From: Pilaira anomala
Taxonomy: Eukaryota > Mucoromycota > Mucoromycetes > Mucorales > Mucoraceae
DNA: 64,000 bases
Reading direction: 5' to 3'
NCBI GenBank assembly: GCA_025716855.1
Contig: JAIXMQ010000068.1
Location: 62,001 to 126,000, forward strand
This document shows, piece by piece, positions 22,183-34,501 of the stretch. The stretch's first letter is position 1, and every line of letters begins with the position of its first letter. Below the pieces are notes generated by a model. The model was not told the DNA's origin and did not search any database. It worked only from the letters and a program-made list of their open reading frames with translations. A program made the position numbers and the translations under genes.

Positions 22183-25100
22183 TTCAAAACACGGCTTATA
22201 ACGGTTTACAAGAAATGAAACTTTTTTTTTTATTATTATTAATATAATGAAACCTTTAGCCGCTCTATGAAAAAAAAAATGCCCCCCTTTTTTACTTTAT
22301 TATAGTAAAGAAAGCTTTTTCTTGTGTAGAGTACTTACAGAATCACAAACAAAAACTTTAAACTCATACTAAATAATATATTATACAAAAACTGTGGGTA
22401 ATTTCTCTGCGAAATGTAACAATCAATGAGACAGAAATATAATATATTTATTAGAATTTCTGTATTTCAAGCACTTTTATTTTTTTTTTATCATATCCAA
22501 CCTGTGATATAATTAAATGATTATTTGTTTGTTTTTTTTATTTTTTTTTTTTACGCCAGGTGTACTGGAACTTTTTTTTTTATGCCGGTTGGGAAACTTG
22601 TAAATCTCACTTTTTTTAAGGGTCTAAACAAGTATAAAAATATATCGTCATTCTTCTAAAAAAAAAAGCCAAAAAGTTATAATGTACTAATTTAACTACC
22701 GAATTTTGCTCATGATTTGATTTAACTTTATTAGGTGGATCTCTCGCGTTATTTACCAATTTAATTTTTTTTTTTTTTTTTTGGTTACAAACAACTAAGC
22801 TCACTTCGTAATCTTACCCAAAACTCCCTCATTTTTCTTTAAATTCTTCTGAGAGAGAAAAAGAAAGTAATTAAATAATACAGAAAATCACTTAGTTTTA
22901 TTAAAAATCGGTAGATGAAAAAAAAGGAGACAAATAAACCGTGTACCTTTTTTTTTTTTTTTACCCCAGATACAGAAAATCAAAAGAAGCAACTGTGGAG
23001 CAAAAGGGGGTATTTTCTCTGAATTTGGAATAAATTATTATATTAATTACATCTTTTCTTTGATTGGTCAAAAAAGAAATACAATAAATTACAGCAACAT
23101 AATTTAAGGTGACGACATATTGAAACTTTTCTTTTCTTCCTTTTACTAATTGTATAATAATCCTTTTGATGAAATTTTTTAAGAGTAAATCGTATAACTA
23201 CATACAATGTATCATCATCATCATCATTATATTAATTAAAGTGCTTGCATTATGAATGAGTGAGAAAATATACCAAATACAACTAGATTTATAATATCCT
23301 TTTCTGAAAACGTTAAATGAACTATTGTTGGTTCCCGACTCATTATTTACCATCTTCTGGATTTCGGGTCACTAAAAAGAACTATAAACTAATAAAGCCC
23401 TTTTTTTTTTTAAAAGAAATTGGCCGAGATAGACTCTACTAGGAGAATATTTAGAAATTGGGGAATAACTTTATTTTATTTTTTTTTTGCTATCTTTCAA
23501 TTTTAAATATGGCAACCGTACACACAAATTTTGATATCTCGGTTCCATGCGAGAAGTTTGTTTTTGAAGCACAGGTGCCAAGTTGATAATATTATTTTAA
23601 TTCACAGGTAAAATGACTAAAGAAATATAAACAAATACGCTCTCACTCGCTCACTCTCTCTTTTTGTTTTCTTTCATTCTTGTAAAAATGCTTTAGACAA
23701 CGTGAAAAAAAAAAAAGATAATATTAACAACAGTGTTTTGCCACGTGGATATCATTTCACTCCGGACATTATCATCATTCAGCAGCAGTGTTACTATTTC
23801 GTATTTAAACACAAGTATTGTATCATTAAAGTACCACAAATTGCGCAAGTATAGTAGTGATCTCTTTTCAATTGTATTGGTAACTCAAATCGATTTGATA
23901 AAAGAATGAAATTTTAGGTTAATAAAATGATACGATATATATACGGAGAATGGTACGACAATCTTTTTTATTTATTTATTTACCTTTTTCAACGCGTGCT
24001 GCCTTTTTCAAAATTAGATAGAATTCATGGATCAAAAAAGTTTGTACCATGTCAGTTTTTTTCTTTTTTTCTTTTAGAAGCAAACGTTTCACAATTGCCA
24101 AGTCTATATACAAAGACCTACTTTATTGACTCTGTTACAACTAAATATTAGAAATTTAGCAATCATCTAAATAGAGAATTGTGCAATTAAAAAGAAAATG
24201 TATTCCTGTAGTACTCTAATAGCGTCCCTTTTTTTTTTCTTTTATTCTATTTTACTAAACTGTCTATATTTAAAACTTTTCTTCTTGGCAGTATTAGACA
24301 ACTCTCCCCTCCTTTATAACAATTTTAAAGCATGAATACATTTTAGTTTATCTTATAATTAACCGCTATCAAAGGTTATAAATGTACTATCTATATAATT
24401 ATTTTGTAATTATACAATTGTTGCCTTTTTTTTTTTTATTCTAAAAAAACTTAAAGATAGGAATGGAGGTTCCACTAAAAAAAAAAAGATAATGCAAGCA
24501 GTACCATCATCTTTGTTTACCTGTAACGGCCCTGTCTTGCAGCATAACAAAAAAAAACCAATGATAGGGAGATAGTTTTAATTGTATATATGATTCTTCT
24601 TTTTATATATATATTGAATCAAAAAGCTCCCTCTCGCACCCCCTTTTTTTTTTGTCAAATCCTAATTTTACTTCTTGGATACCTGCATAGACATTTATTT
24701 TCTGGACAATATATATATACAACGGAAGTAAATACAATGATTGATTATTTTGTTTTGAATTATACACAAAAAAAAAAAAAGACCGGAATTAAACCCTGAG
24801 AGGCTTTTTTTCTCATAGGTTTTTATTAAAGATCCCATGAATCGTTTTGAAAAAAAAATGAATGGGAACGAGTCAAAAACAAAACAAAAAAAAAGTTGCT
24901 CAGTTGATGTAATTAGTTTATTCATCAATACTATGAGCTTGCTAGAATCTTATCATTCAAACAAATTAGAATCTAATTAAATTTTTGCAAAAAAAAAAAA
25001 AAAAAAAAATCTTGTAAAAGATAATGTACTACGACGCGGACAACTCTTTTTATACATAATATACATTATATACATAAACTAAGAATGTTCTCGTTTCAAA

Positions 25101-26114
25101 ACACAAAACGAAATCGAACCAGATCAACAAGACAACTTGAAATGAATATATCGTCGCAAGAAAAAAAAAAAAATTAGAAATGGCACTTTAACGTAATGTA
25201 TATATCACACTTTTTTAATATGCAGGTTCTTCAAATGACCTTTTTTCTCTTTTAATAATGCAGAGGGAAATAAATAAATTGAATTTATTTACCTCAACGT
25301 GAAACATTTTTATTTGCCTCTTTTACAATTGTGTCTATGTACCTTGTAACACCTAAAAAAAAAAAAAAAAGAAAGGGCCTTTTTTTTTTTAAAAAAAAAA
25401 AAAACTTCACATCATTAGCCGTCATAATCGAAAAATCATGGTTGAAATTGTGATAACTATATAAACAATACATACCCCTTTTTTTTAAAAAAAAAAATTA
25501 CATAATTGAAGGTACATTTCTATATGGCTGATGAGATATAAATATATAAATGCTTGTCGTTTAAAGATTACTACGCTCTCTCCTTTTTTTTTTTTTTTCT
25601 CTTTTACTATTTTTATTAGCCCTTTTTTTTTTTTTTATGACGATTGTTTGTTAGAAAGATGGAAATAGCTTGCTTTTTTTTTTTTAAGAAAAAAAACACC
25701 AGCTGTCTCAAATGTTGCTATTTTTGCATTCAAACATACACGCACAAAAAAAAAAAAAAAAATGAATGACAGAGTATGCGCATATTCTATGTATTTACAC
25801 TGTCAACTGATACATAAAAAAAAAAAAAAAAAAAGTGGCTATACGCGCATCTACGTTCCTCCTAAAAAAGAAAAGGATCATCCATGATGCTATACACATA
25901 TAATTCGCTTGATTTGGGAAGAGAACACTGTTGATCATAAGAAAAGTTTAAAGGTTACACATGTTATACGCTATAATGTGTGAGAACACATGTGAGTGAA
26001 TCTACCATAAAATACAAGCACACAATTGTTCGTTTATATAATACTATGATGTTAAAGGAAAAAAAAAAAGTATCTCTCCTTTATTTAAAGCTCTCTCATA
26101 ATAGAAACAAAAAT
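20961..26114. other. Gene-poor island, 5.2 kb
   Basis: No gene could be supported on either strand. The DNA is A/T-rich, full of 9-33 nt A/T homopolymers (longest T run about 22148-22180), with GA-dinucleotide runs (21680-21701) and a (CAT)n run near 23211-23228. Open frames are all shorter than about 80 codons and low complexity. A CACGTGG E-box-like hexamer occurs at 23740-23746 in a slightly more complex stretch (23720-23900), but no transcript evidence can be read from sequence. The right end adjoins the SCP2 pseudogene. Confidence 0.5.
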
Positions 26115-26791
26115 TTATAATTTAGCAACAGGATTGACACAGCCTTAAAGACACTATCCAACTTCATACATAGCCAACATAATTTTGCCCTTTGACCTTA
26201 AGTTTACCACTCATATAAGCCTTTTGACCTATATTATACCAAAAAAAAACACACATATCAGTATAATAAGAAGAGGGGCAATGTGTATAGGAGAACAACT
26301 CTTATTACCGTTTAATTTTCCACTAACAGCCAATTCAATAAAATCGGCATCTTTTAAAGGATAAAAATAGCATCAGCTTTAAGAGCACCACCCTTTTACC
26401 ACGACGAACAACAGTTCCTTCCTTCTTACAGTCTACTGTAAAATACTTCTTCCTTTTGCCTTCATTGTTCTTAATAACAAATTGGAAGACACCATTTACC
26501 TGTAGACATCATATTTGCTTGTGAGTCATACACACGTGAATGTTTTTACATTATATATTGAAAATCATTACCTGCTTGATTAATTTTTGCTTTTCTTCTT
26601 CTGGGAAGAATCCCTCAAAAGCCTTATTCAAATCAGCTATCAGTTGAGAGCTTTCGAATCCTGGAACAACAATATCAGATATTTTTTTTTTCTAAAAAAA
26701 AAAAAACAAGTGTAATAATAATAACAATAAAAAAACTCTATCTTTATATGAATAAGAAGAAGACTTATAATCTTTCATTTTTTTGTTGTAT

Positions 26792-26828
<37 letters not shown>

Positions 26829-26842
26829 CTTACTATAGTCAT
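26115..26842 (-). pseudogene. SCP2 (sterol carrier protein 2) domain protein, frameshifted
   Basis: Four exon remnants with intact splice sites: 26834-26842 (ATG ACT ATA), 26572-26691, 26309-26499 and from about 26240 down to 26115. The encoded pieces match the small peroxisomal SCP2 lipid-binding protein: VVPGFESSQLIADLNKAF, GVFQFVIKNNEGKRKKYF, then SGKLNG and GQKAYMSGKLKVKG. Exon 3 has two apparent one-base losses, after GTVVRRGK and about 30 bases later, so the frame closes early. Exon 4 carries further apparent insertions (1, 4 and 2 bases), after which LAM, KLDSVFKA and NPVAKL appear in different frames. The last three residues, AKL, would be a PTS1 peroxisome signal. Several indels of different sizes, not all in homopolymers, argue for real decay over sequencing error. 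No intact copy is in the window. Confidence 0.75.
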
Positions 26843-27743
26843 GTCATTTATTCCTAATTTGTAAAATTAAATGATGACTATAGTTGAGGTTTCTATATCT
26901 GTATTCTTTTTTTTTTTCTGACATGAATTGAATCCATTCAATTATTGTAATAGAGCTTAAAGTCACTTTTGGGTCACTTACAAAAAGTATATATAAACTG
27001 TGTGCGGAACGGATGGATTCAGTTTATACTGTGTGAGCAATGTGACAATTCATGAGAAAATTATCTAGTGGGGGTATTTTACAAAGGAAAAACAAAACTG
27101 AAAAATATATCCCACAAATAAACTAAAACAATCATCATTTGGTGTAGTTATTTTGAATATATACTAATTGTTTTGAAATGATGCGGGATATCTTTATTAA
27201 TGGATATAAATGGCGATTCCTATGACTTTGATTAAACAACGTTCTACTCTTTCGAATTGATCATTACATATTTTATTCGGGATCTTATCTATCCGATCAG
27301 ATAACAACCTATGACCCTGACTGAGAAGAATAATTATATTTACCCAGTTTTTATTCAGTCTATTGATCTATTGGTACAGATCTCATTGGTGATAAATTTG
27401 AAAAAAAAAAAAATACTTAAAATGTAGAGAACTATTTTTTTTTTAATTGTACAACCTATTCTCAATCATATTGCTCTTTTTGGATTAAGTTTCCGTTTCC
27501 CATTCTCTGGAGCAAATTTGACAGTTGTCGGCGGGGTATGCTTTTTATATATATATATATATATATATATGGAGCAAATGATAGCTCAAAGGACGTTATA
27601 TCTTTTTATTTTAATGCCTATACAGGTCATATAATAACATCTTAATAAATGAATAATGTATTCGATATACCTCTAAGAACAAATATCGATTTGTCCTTGG
27701 AAATGGAGTTAAGCATTAAGCATACTGGATTTATAAATTTATT

Positions 27744-27785
<42 letters not shown>

Positions 27786-27833
27786 AGAGAGAGCTTAAAA
27801 TTTAAATAATATAACGAAAATAAGACTAATAAT
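26843..27833. other. Intergenic between SCP2 relic and arrestin 1
   Basis: A/T-rich, with (TA)n runs at 27547-27570 and a 37-nt A tract at 27747-27783 directly beyond the arrestin stop. No coding or RNA gene recognised. Confidence 0.5.
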
Positions 27834-29794
27834 TTAGTTTTCGTAAGCAGGAGGGGGGCCCCATTCAGGCAACATGTTAGAAGGCATATTTGTTCTAGGA
27901 AGAATTTTCTTGCCCTTGTAATTGTTTTCATGTTTACCGGAAGCAGAGAAAGACTTTCTCTGAGCATCTTCTTGTAATTTTTTAGCTTCGCAAGGACAGT
28001 GTATAATCGATCCCCATCCAGAAACAGAAGTAATAGGCTCTCGTTGTTCCCAAAATGTACCAGTTGACCAGTCATGAGTAATAAACCCATTTCCAGTTTC
28101 ATATAAAGGAGGAGGAGGTAAAATTGTTTGTTGTTCATCACCTACCGAAACAACACGGCAGTCAAGCATACGGGCAGGCGAATCCAAAGTTATATCAAAT
28201 TCTTTTCCATTACATTCAATTGTGACAATCAGTTGCATCCAATGGTTGATATCGATAGACTCGTACTCCATGCTAGGGTTAAGTAGACTATCACAGCCAG
28301 GTATTGGCATAACAAAACGGCCACCAAAATACTCACCTAATTTTACAGATTGGTTTAACTCTTTCAAATTAATAACATCATGTATATCTTTTTTGTCGGA
28401 TGCAGATTGACATGACGATGAACCAGCAATCATATCAATTTCTTGTGTTGAGACTTCATTATCCATGTCTATTTTCGGTTTTATGTCTAAGCAATTGTCA
28501 AGAAAGTACTTGTTATTACTATGCCCAAGCTGAGGAGGATCAAAATAAGCCAAGAATTGACTGGTAGAGGATCTTTGACGCACATATTTTTCACCGACTT
28601 TATCAACAACAGGACGAACCATACTCTTTTTATCCGGCATTAATTCACCATCCTCATTTTCTATTTGGTAACCAATAGCCCATTTCATCACCATTCTAGC
28701 GCCTTCTTTATACTTTATAATCTCTGGTGGTTCTTTCAACGAACAACTATTATTTTCATGTTGAACTGGTATTATCTCTATCTTATATTTACGATTTTCT
28801 GAAACTTTTAACACAACCGACTTGATAATAACATTCGAAAAAGTAGGCTCAATCATCAGTTCAATACCAATACTTGTGCCAATAGCAATAGCAGTACGGT
28901 CTACACCAATTTTATATCGAACTCCTAAAGTTTCTTCAAGCATATTCTTAGGTTTGTTTAAGTTGCTTATGGTTCTTCCAGACAAGGAAAACGCTAACTG
29001 ATCATGTTGCTCGTCTAAAGTTCCTTGATGATAGTCACTCAAACCTCGACGATCCCAGGGAAGTTGACTTAGTGCTGAATTTATAACTCTCGATGATACT
29101 TCTTCGTTCGAGACGCGATCTTCGCTTTCAGTTTGGGTAATAATAGGGGATAACAAAGATGTAGAGTTATGATTATTCTCTGTGGGTAGGCCATGAGACA
29201 CAATTGATTCCATCGCGCGTATAATTCTTATTGGTGTTTTAGCAACGTATTTCTTTTTTGAGATATTTAGACGACCCCAGTCAACCCAGTTTGTTATATT
29301 TTTTGAGCCCATCATTTCTTGATTACTTGATGAAGAAGAACGCCGAAGAGTTGCAGTGAGTTCATAAAATATTTCTAGGCGGTCAGGAATATGAACACTT
29401 GTTGGAAGAGTAGAAGGAATAGGAAATTCAAAGGGGAATCTTTGTACTCCAGAAGGCATAAATCCTTTAGAATTAGGCGGAAGAAGTGATAATTCAATTA
29501 CCAGTAATTTTTTCTCAATAGGGAATCCTGCCTTATGCTTATTTGGAATACCTTTAGATTATATTTTGGATTAGTATTCATTTTTAAAATTTTTATTATA
29601 TATGCGCTTAACATACCATTCCAGGCCTGATATCTTTGGATACCTTCAAAAAGTAATTCTATAGGTCCTTGGATAAGGGTATCTTTTACAAAAGTGACCA
29701 CAACTTCACCTCGAATCATAAATGAACCAGAGGTTTCAGCTAAATATAATTGTGGTTCATCCAAAACAACGCGTAAAACAGCTTTATTGTTCAT
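27834..29794 (-). CDS. Alpha-arrestin (ART family) with PPxY motifs, copy 1
   Basis: Two exons, 29617-29794 and 27834-29551 (631 aa). The N-terminal arrestin fold begins LRVVLDEPQLYLAETSG and RGEVVVTFVKDTLIQGPIEL, then FPFEFPIPSTLPTSV, the arrestin-N core, and a C-terminal arrestin half (KIGVDRTAIAIGTSIGIELM, ending RMLDCRVVSV). Tail PPxY motifs are PPPLY and a terminal GPPPAYEN, which in this family recruit the WW domains of the Rsp5/Nedd4 ubiquitin ligase. Alpha-arrestins are ligase adaptors that direct ubiquitination and endocytosis of plasma-membrane transporters; the cargo here is unknown. A Cys-containing HCPCEAKK patch is shared with the neighbouring paralogue. The single intron is phase 1 at the same position as in copy 2. 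Confidence 0.9.
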
Positions 29795-30124
29795 TTGAAA
29801 AATTAAAAATTGCTTATAGTAGATTATCAGTAAGGGGTATAAAAAATAGGTTAAGAGGTAAGAACAAGGAGAAAAAAAGTTAAAAATTAGTTTACAATCT
29901 CGGTTTAAATATGCATTCGACTGTCATATGGGAAATTTAGAATCACCAGTTCTATACAATACCCTTATTAAATGTGCGAAATAGTATATTTTCTGATGGA
30001 AAGAAATTAAAGCAACAAGTAGTGCTTGATTAATAGGTAATTAAATATATACTCTATAGACTTTTTTTTTTTTTACTTACTATCGAGTGAATCCTCTATT
30101 TAAAGAGCTCTTCTTCTAGACTGT

Positions 30125-30156
<32 letters not shown>

Positions 30157-32586
30157 CTAATTGATTACAAATACTTCGTCCGAATATACGGCCTGAACCC
30201 ACGGTTACATTGCTTGATTAAAAAATGACGAAATTTCTAGTTTTTACAGTAGAAAAATGTAAAAATAAACTTTTTGCTTTTTAGATATAAACGTCTCTAA
30301 ATAGTGTCATGCGATATTTCTTCTAGTATAACGAAGTGGCTGGCAGCAATTTTAGAAAGTGATTAAAAGTATAAAAGTGCCTTCCGTGAAGTAAATATAC
30401 AGATCAATCTTAAAGTAATAATAATATATGTTGCATGTCTGTGATAATGTCATATTACATATAATTTTGTTAATAGACAACAATTTCGCTTGTTGTTGCG
30501 GATACTACAATTGTCTAGAATCATACATATATATTAGTTACTCGCTGTGTAAAATAAAGTTTCAAAGAAATACATTTTCTACATTGTTTATTTAACGCCA
30601 AAATTACCATGTCATTTACTGGCTAAATAGACACGTCATGTTGACTTATATTACAATAATCGGTTATCAGTTTTATCCTTTAAAATAAGATTATCTTTAG
30701 AACGTGTAGAAATTTTGTCAAATAAAAGTTAAAAGATATAATGTGAGTCATTATTTTTCAGAATCTTTTTGTCAAAGCTTTTTGTTCCACACAATTGTAA
30801 TTAAAAATTAAGAATAAGATGATAAATACGTGATCAATCACATAGGCTGTGAAACCATTACGTTTGAAAGATTTTGTAATGTATCTTCTTTAGCATATTA
30901 GTTAAAATGTATCTTTGTTATATGTACATTTTTGTCAATAGTTTCCTAAGATTGTACGACTTTACATAGAGTAACACATATGTATCATGTGAGCAATAAT
31001 CTTACATCCATTTTCTTATACTTATTCATTTCATGCTTTTAAAAAAGGATTTTAACTTATTTTTTTTTTTTTCATCATTAAGAAGTATATTTTTATTTTT
31101 TGTCAATCCGTCTTATGAATATATCTTTAAGGCTTATTTGATACTATTGCAATTATTATAAGTATAAGCATATATATTTTAATAACGTACAAATATATTG
31201 ATAAAAAACATGAGTACAAAATTAACTTTGATGTGATAAAGTGCTTATAGGACAAAAATCACAAAAAAAATTTTATATCATGGTAAACACATAATAAAAT
31301 GACACCATAGGTTCTATTGTAGCATCTTGACTGATGCTAAACTATAAGATAATTTTCACCTTCTTTTAGCATACTTTTGTAAATGGCTAGAACTATCTGC
31401 AGTATTATGATTAATAAGTAATTAGGTATTGATAAATGTTAGCCAGATAAAAAGTAAATTTATTGATTTCTTGTTTCTGAATTAATAGAAAAAAAATGAA
31501 GATAGAAAATCTATTTATACTTTATAACAGAAAATTTGGTATCATACTATTCAAGAAAAAAAACAGGGAAAATAGTTGGTATATAGGAAGACAAATACAT
31601 TTTTATTAGAAATTAATGGTAACTATTGGAGGAAAATTTCGTTCAAAGAAGTATAAAAAAAAAAAGATTTAAGAAAAATAGATATACAGAATAGAAATAC
31701 AAAATAAAAAAAAAATTGAAAATTAGTAAAAGTTTGAAACAAAAATAATTTGAATAAAAAATCAACATAAGTTTAATTAAAAATAGCAATAAAAAGTGTT
31801 TACACAAAGGATAAGATTAATCTTATCTTTTTAAAAATACACAAGCCATACTTATACTGAATGCAACTTAAGGAGAGCAGCGATAACTTGTCAGGAGTTA
31901 CTTTTATTGCTAATGTTGTTGCTATAGTTGTTGAAGAGCGATAGACGTAAAAGAGCTAATTGTCATGGAAGAACAAAGGTCATGAGAACTAAAGCCTTGT
32001 AGGAGCTTGGAAAGAATTTTAAAGTAGAGTAGCTGTCACCAGAAGAAGTAAAATGTACTGGAAAAAAGAAATAAAGATAATAACAAAACTTGAGTAGAAT
32101 TTATGGCGAGTATTCGTAATAAATTTTTTTCTTAGAAGTTCTATAAAGGACGGAAGGGATAAGGTCCTACAAAAAAAGAACAAAAAAGTAACTAGAAATT
32201 TGCTGTTAAAAGCATTCGCTATTTTAGCTTAAACAACTTTCAGAATTGTTGCTTTCGGTATTATAACCTTCTCAAGAAAGTTTTTTCTAAAAAAAAACAT
32301 CTTTCAACCAGTTCCGATGTTGGAAGGAGAAAGTGAAAATCGAAAACTACCTTTAATTCTTTCACCGATTGTATAATACCAAAAACATAAAACTGTGTAT
32401 GGATATAAAACGTATTTTATTTAAAGTGGGGGGTATATACATGTTAATAAATAAGGTAGAAAAGTTTACAAGTAGCTAGTCATGGTGTATATGTTGGTTA
32501 TGTATAATAAATATAAAAAAAAATGTAAGTCATAAAGTATTATCGCTTAAAAAAAAAAAAACTATTTTCAATTATAAAGGAATAGT
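29795..32586. other. Intergenic between the two arrestin paralogues, 2.8 kb
   Basis: It lies upstream of copy 1 and downstream of copy 2. It is A/T-rich but with fewer long homopolymers than the 21-27 kb island. T tracts lie at 30062-30074 and 30127-30156. No third arrestin remnant, tRNA or other gene was recognised on either strand. Confidence 0.5.
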
Positions 32587-34501
32587 TCATTGGTTTTCAG
32601 AATAAAGTGGTGGAGGTCCCCATTCAGGTAAAAGATTGGGAGGGAAAGTTCCAGTCGAGTTAGCTCTGGTCTTCAATTTGCTTTTGTTTTTATTATCAAC
32701 GCAATTGGATTTTTCGTCATCCAGCTTCATTTTTTTATATTGGCAAGGACATGGCATACAAGAGCCCCAACAAGAGACGTTTGTTATAGCTTCACGCTGC
32801 TCCCAAAATGTGCTTGGAGACCAATTTTTTCCGTGAAACAGATGGTCATCACCCGGCTGATAACTTGGAGGAGGAGGAAGTATTGTTTGGGATTCATCAT
32901 CTACAGAGACAAGACGACAATCTAAAACGCGGCCAGGGGATTCCAATTGCAAATCAAATGTATTTCCGTTACATTCCATCGTAACAACGAGTTGAAACCA
33001 GTGACTAATAGAAATAGATTCATATTCCATACTGGGATGCAAAATATTTGAACAGTCCGGGACAGGCATAACAAAGCGACCACCGAAGAAATTTCCTACT
33101 TTGACTTCTTGATTTAACACCTTTAAGTTTATCATATCATTGTCTTTGGCTAACTGCGACGTGGAAGAAGTGCTATTGTCTTCTTTAATTTGTTTTTTTG
33201 AATCCAGAAATATATCTTTTTTTACATCAGAACCATTATCAGATAGGAGTTTGTTATCTGAGTTCCCAGGTCGAGATGGATCAAAGTAAGATAAAAATTT
33301 GTTTTTTGAAGAACGTCGATGAACATGTTTATTACTTGCTTTTGTCTTCGTTAAGCCAGCGTTGTCTTCGTCATCACTATCAACTTCATAACTATAGGCC
33401 CACTTTAATAACATTGTTACTCCTTCTTTTTGCCTCTTGATTTCAGGTGATATTGTAGTCCATGTATGATTAGACGGAACCTTCATTAAATATTTACGAT
33501 TTTCAAAGATTTTTAAGGAAACAGATTTAATAATGGCATCATAAAGGGTAGGCTCGATTAATAATTCAATACCTATACTAGTACCCAAAGCAATAGCAGT
33601 TCGATCAATACTAAACTTATATCGAATACCTTGGACGTTTTCTAATACTTCTGTAGAGCTATTTAAATTACCAGTCGTTCTTCCAGATAAGGAAAATGCT
33701 AATTGATCATGTTGTTCATCTAATGTGCCTTGATAGTGACTCAATCCACGACGGTCCCACGGTAATTGAATTGGTGATTCTTCGGTTATTGAGCTAGACA
33801 TAGATGAAGCCAAGGTAGAAACAATAGGAGTTACTGGCGATGAATATGTATTTGCTTGAAGTCTATTGTTTACGGGCAAACCAGTAGAGACTATAGATTC
33901 CATAGCACGAACAATTCGCATTGGTGAACATGCAGTATACTTTCTTTTTGACCCACCAAGACGAGCTCGATCTATCCAACTCCCGGCACTTGTACCTTTA
34001 TATTGATCCAGCACAGAAGAACATCGGATGATGGCACTGAGTTGATAAAATATTTCAATACGTTTAGGAATATATATTGTTGTAGGCAATGTTGAAGGAA
34101 TCGGGAACTCAAAAGGAAATCGTTGAATACCAGCCGGCATTATGCCTCTTGAATTAGGAGGAAGAAGGGATAATTCAACTACTTGTAATTTTGATTCAAT
34201 TGGGGATCCTAATGGACTGTCTCTCATAATTTCTTTTGATAAAACAAATGTCAGACTCTAAATACTATAACAAAATGTATAATTATTATTAATTACCTGG
34301 CCATGTTTGAAAACGTTCAATTCCTTCAAATAGTAGTTCAATGGGCCCTTGGATATGTGTATCTTTGGCGAAATTGATAATGACCTCTCCACGAACCATA
34401 ACTGATCCCAAAGATTCTTCTACGTAAAGACGTGGCTCATCTAATATAACTCGTATGACCTCTCTTTTGTTGGTGCTGGATTTGATTTTGGTGATATACA
34501 T
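32587..34501 (-). CDS. Alpha-arrestin (ART family) with PPxY motifs, copy 2
   Basis: Two exons, 34297-34501 and 32587-34232 (616 aa). It is a clear paralogue of the gene at 27834-29794: both have VRGEV/IRGEV with KDTxIQGPIELLFEGI, FPFEFPIPSTLPT, QLPWDRRGLS, GTLDEQHDQLAFSLSGRT, IDRTAIALGTSIGIELLIEP and NLLPEWGPPP. Tail motifs PPPSY and GPPPLYSEN are PPxY ligands for Rsp5-type WW domains. The acceptor chosen (CAAAAG at 34233) is the one that keeps the arrestin frame; a nearer TTTAG does not. Residues about 330-400 (Ser/Asn/Lys-rich) diverge most between copies. Same strand as copy 1 and 2.8 kb away, consistent with tandem duplication. Confidence 0.9.

Noticed and set aside
34233..34296. Nearest TTTAG acceptor for arrestin copy 2 intron
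   Set aside because: It gives the wrong frame and a stop; the downstream CAAAAG acceptor restores the arrestin frame shared with copy 1.
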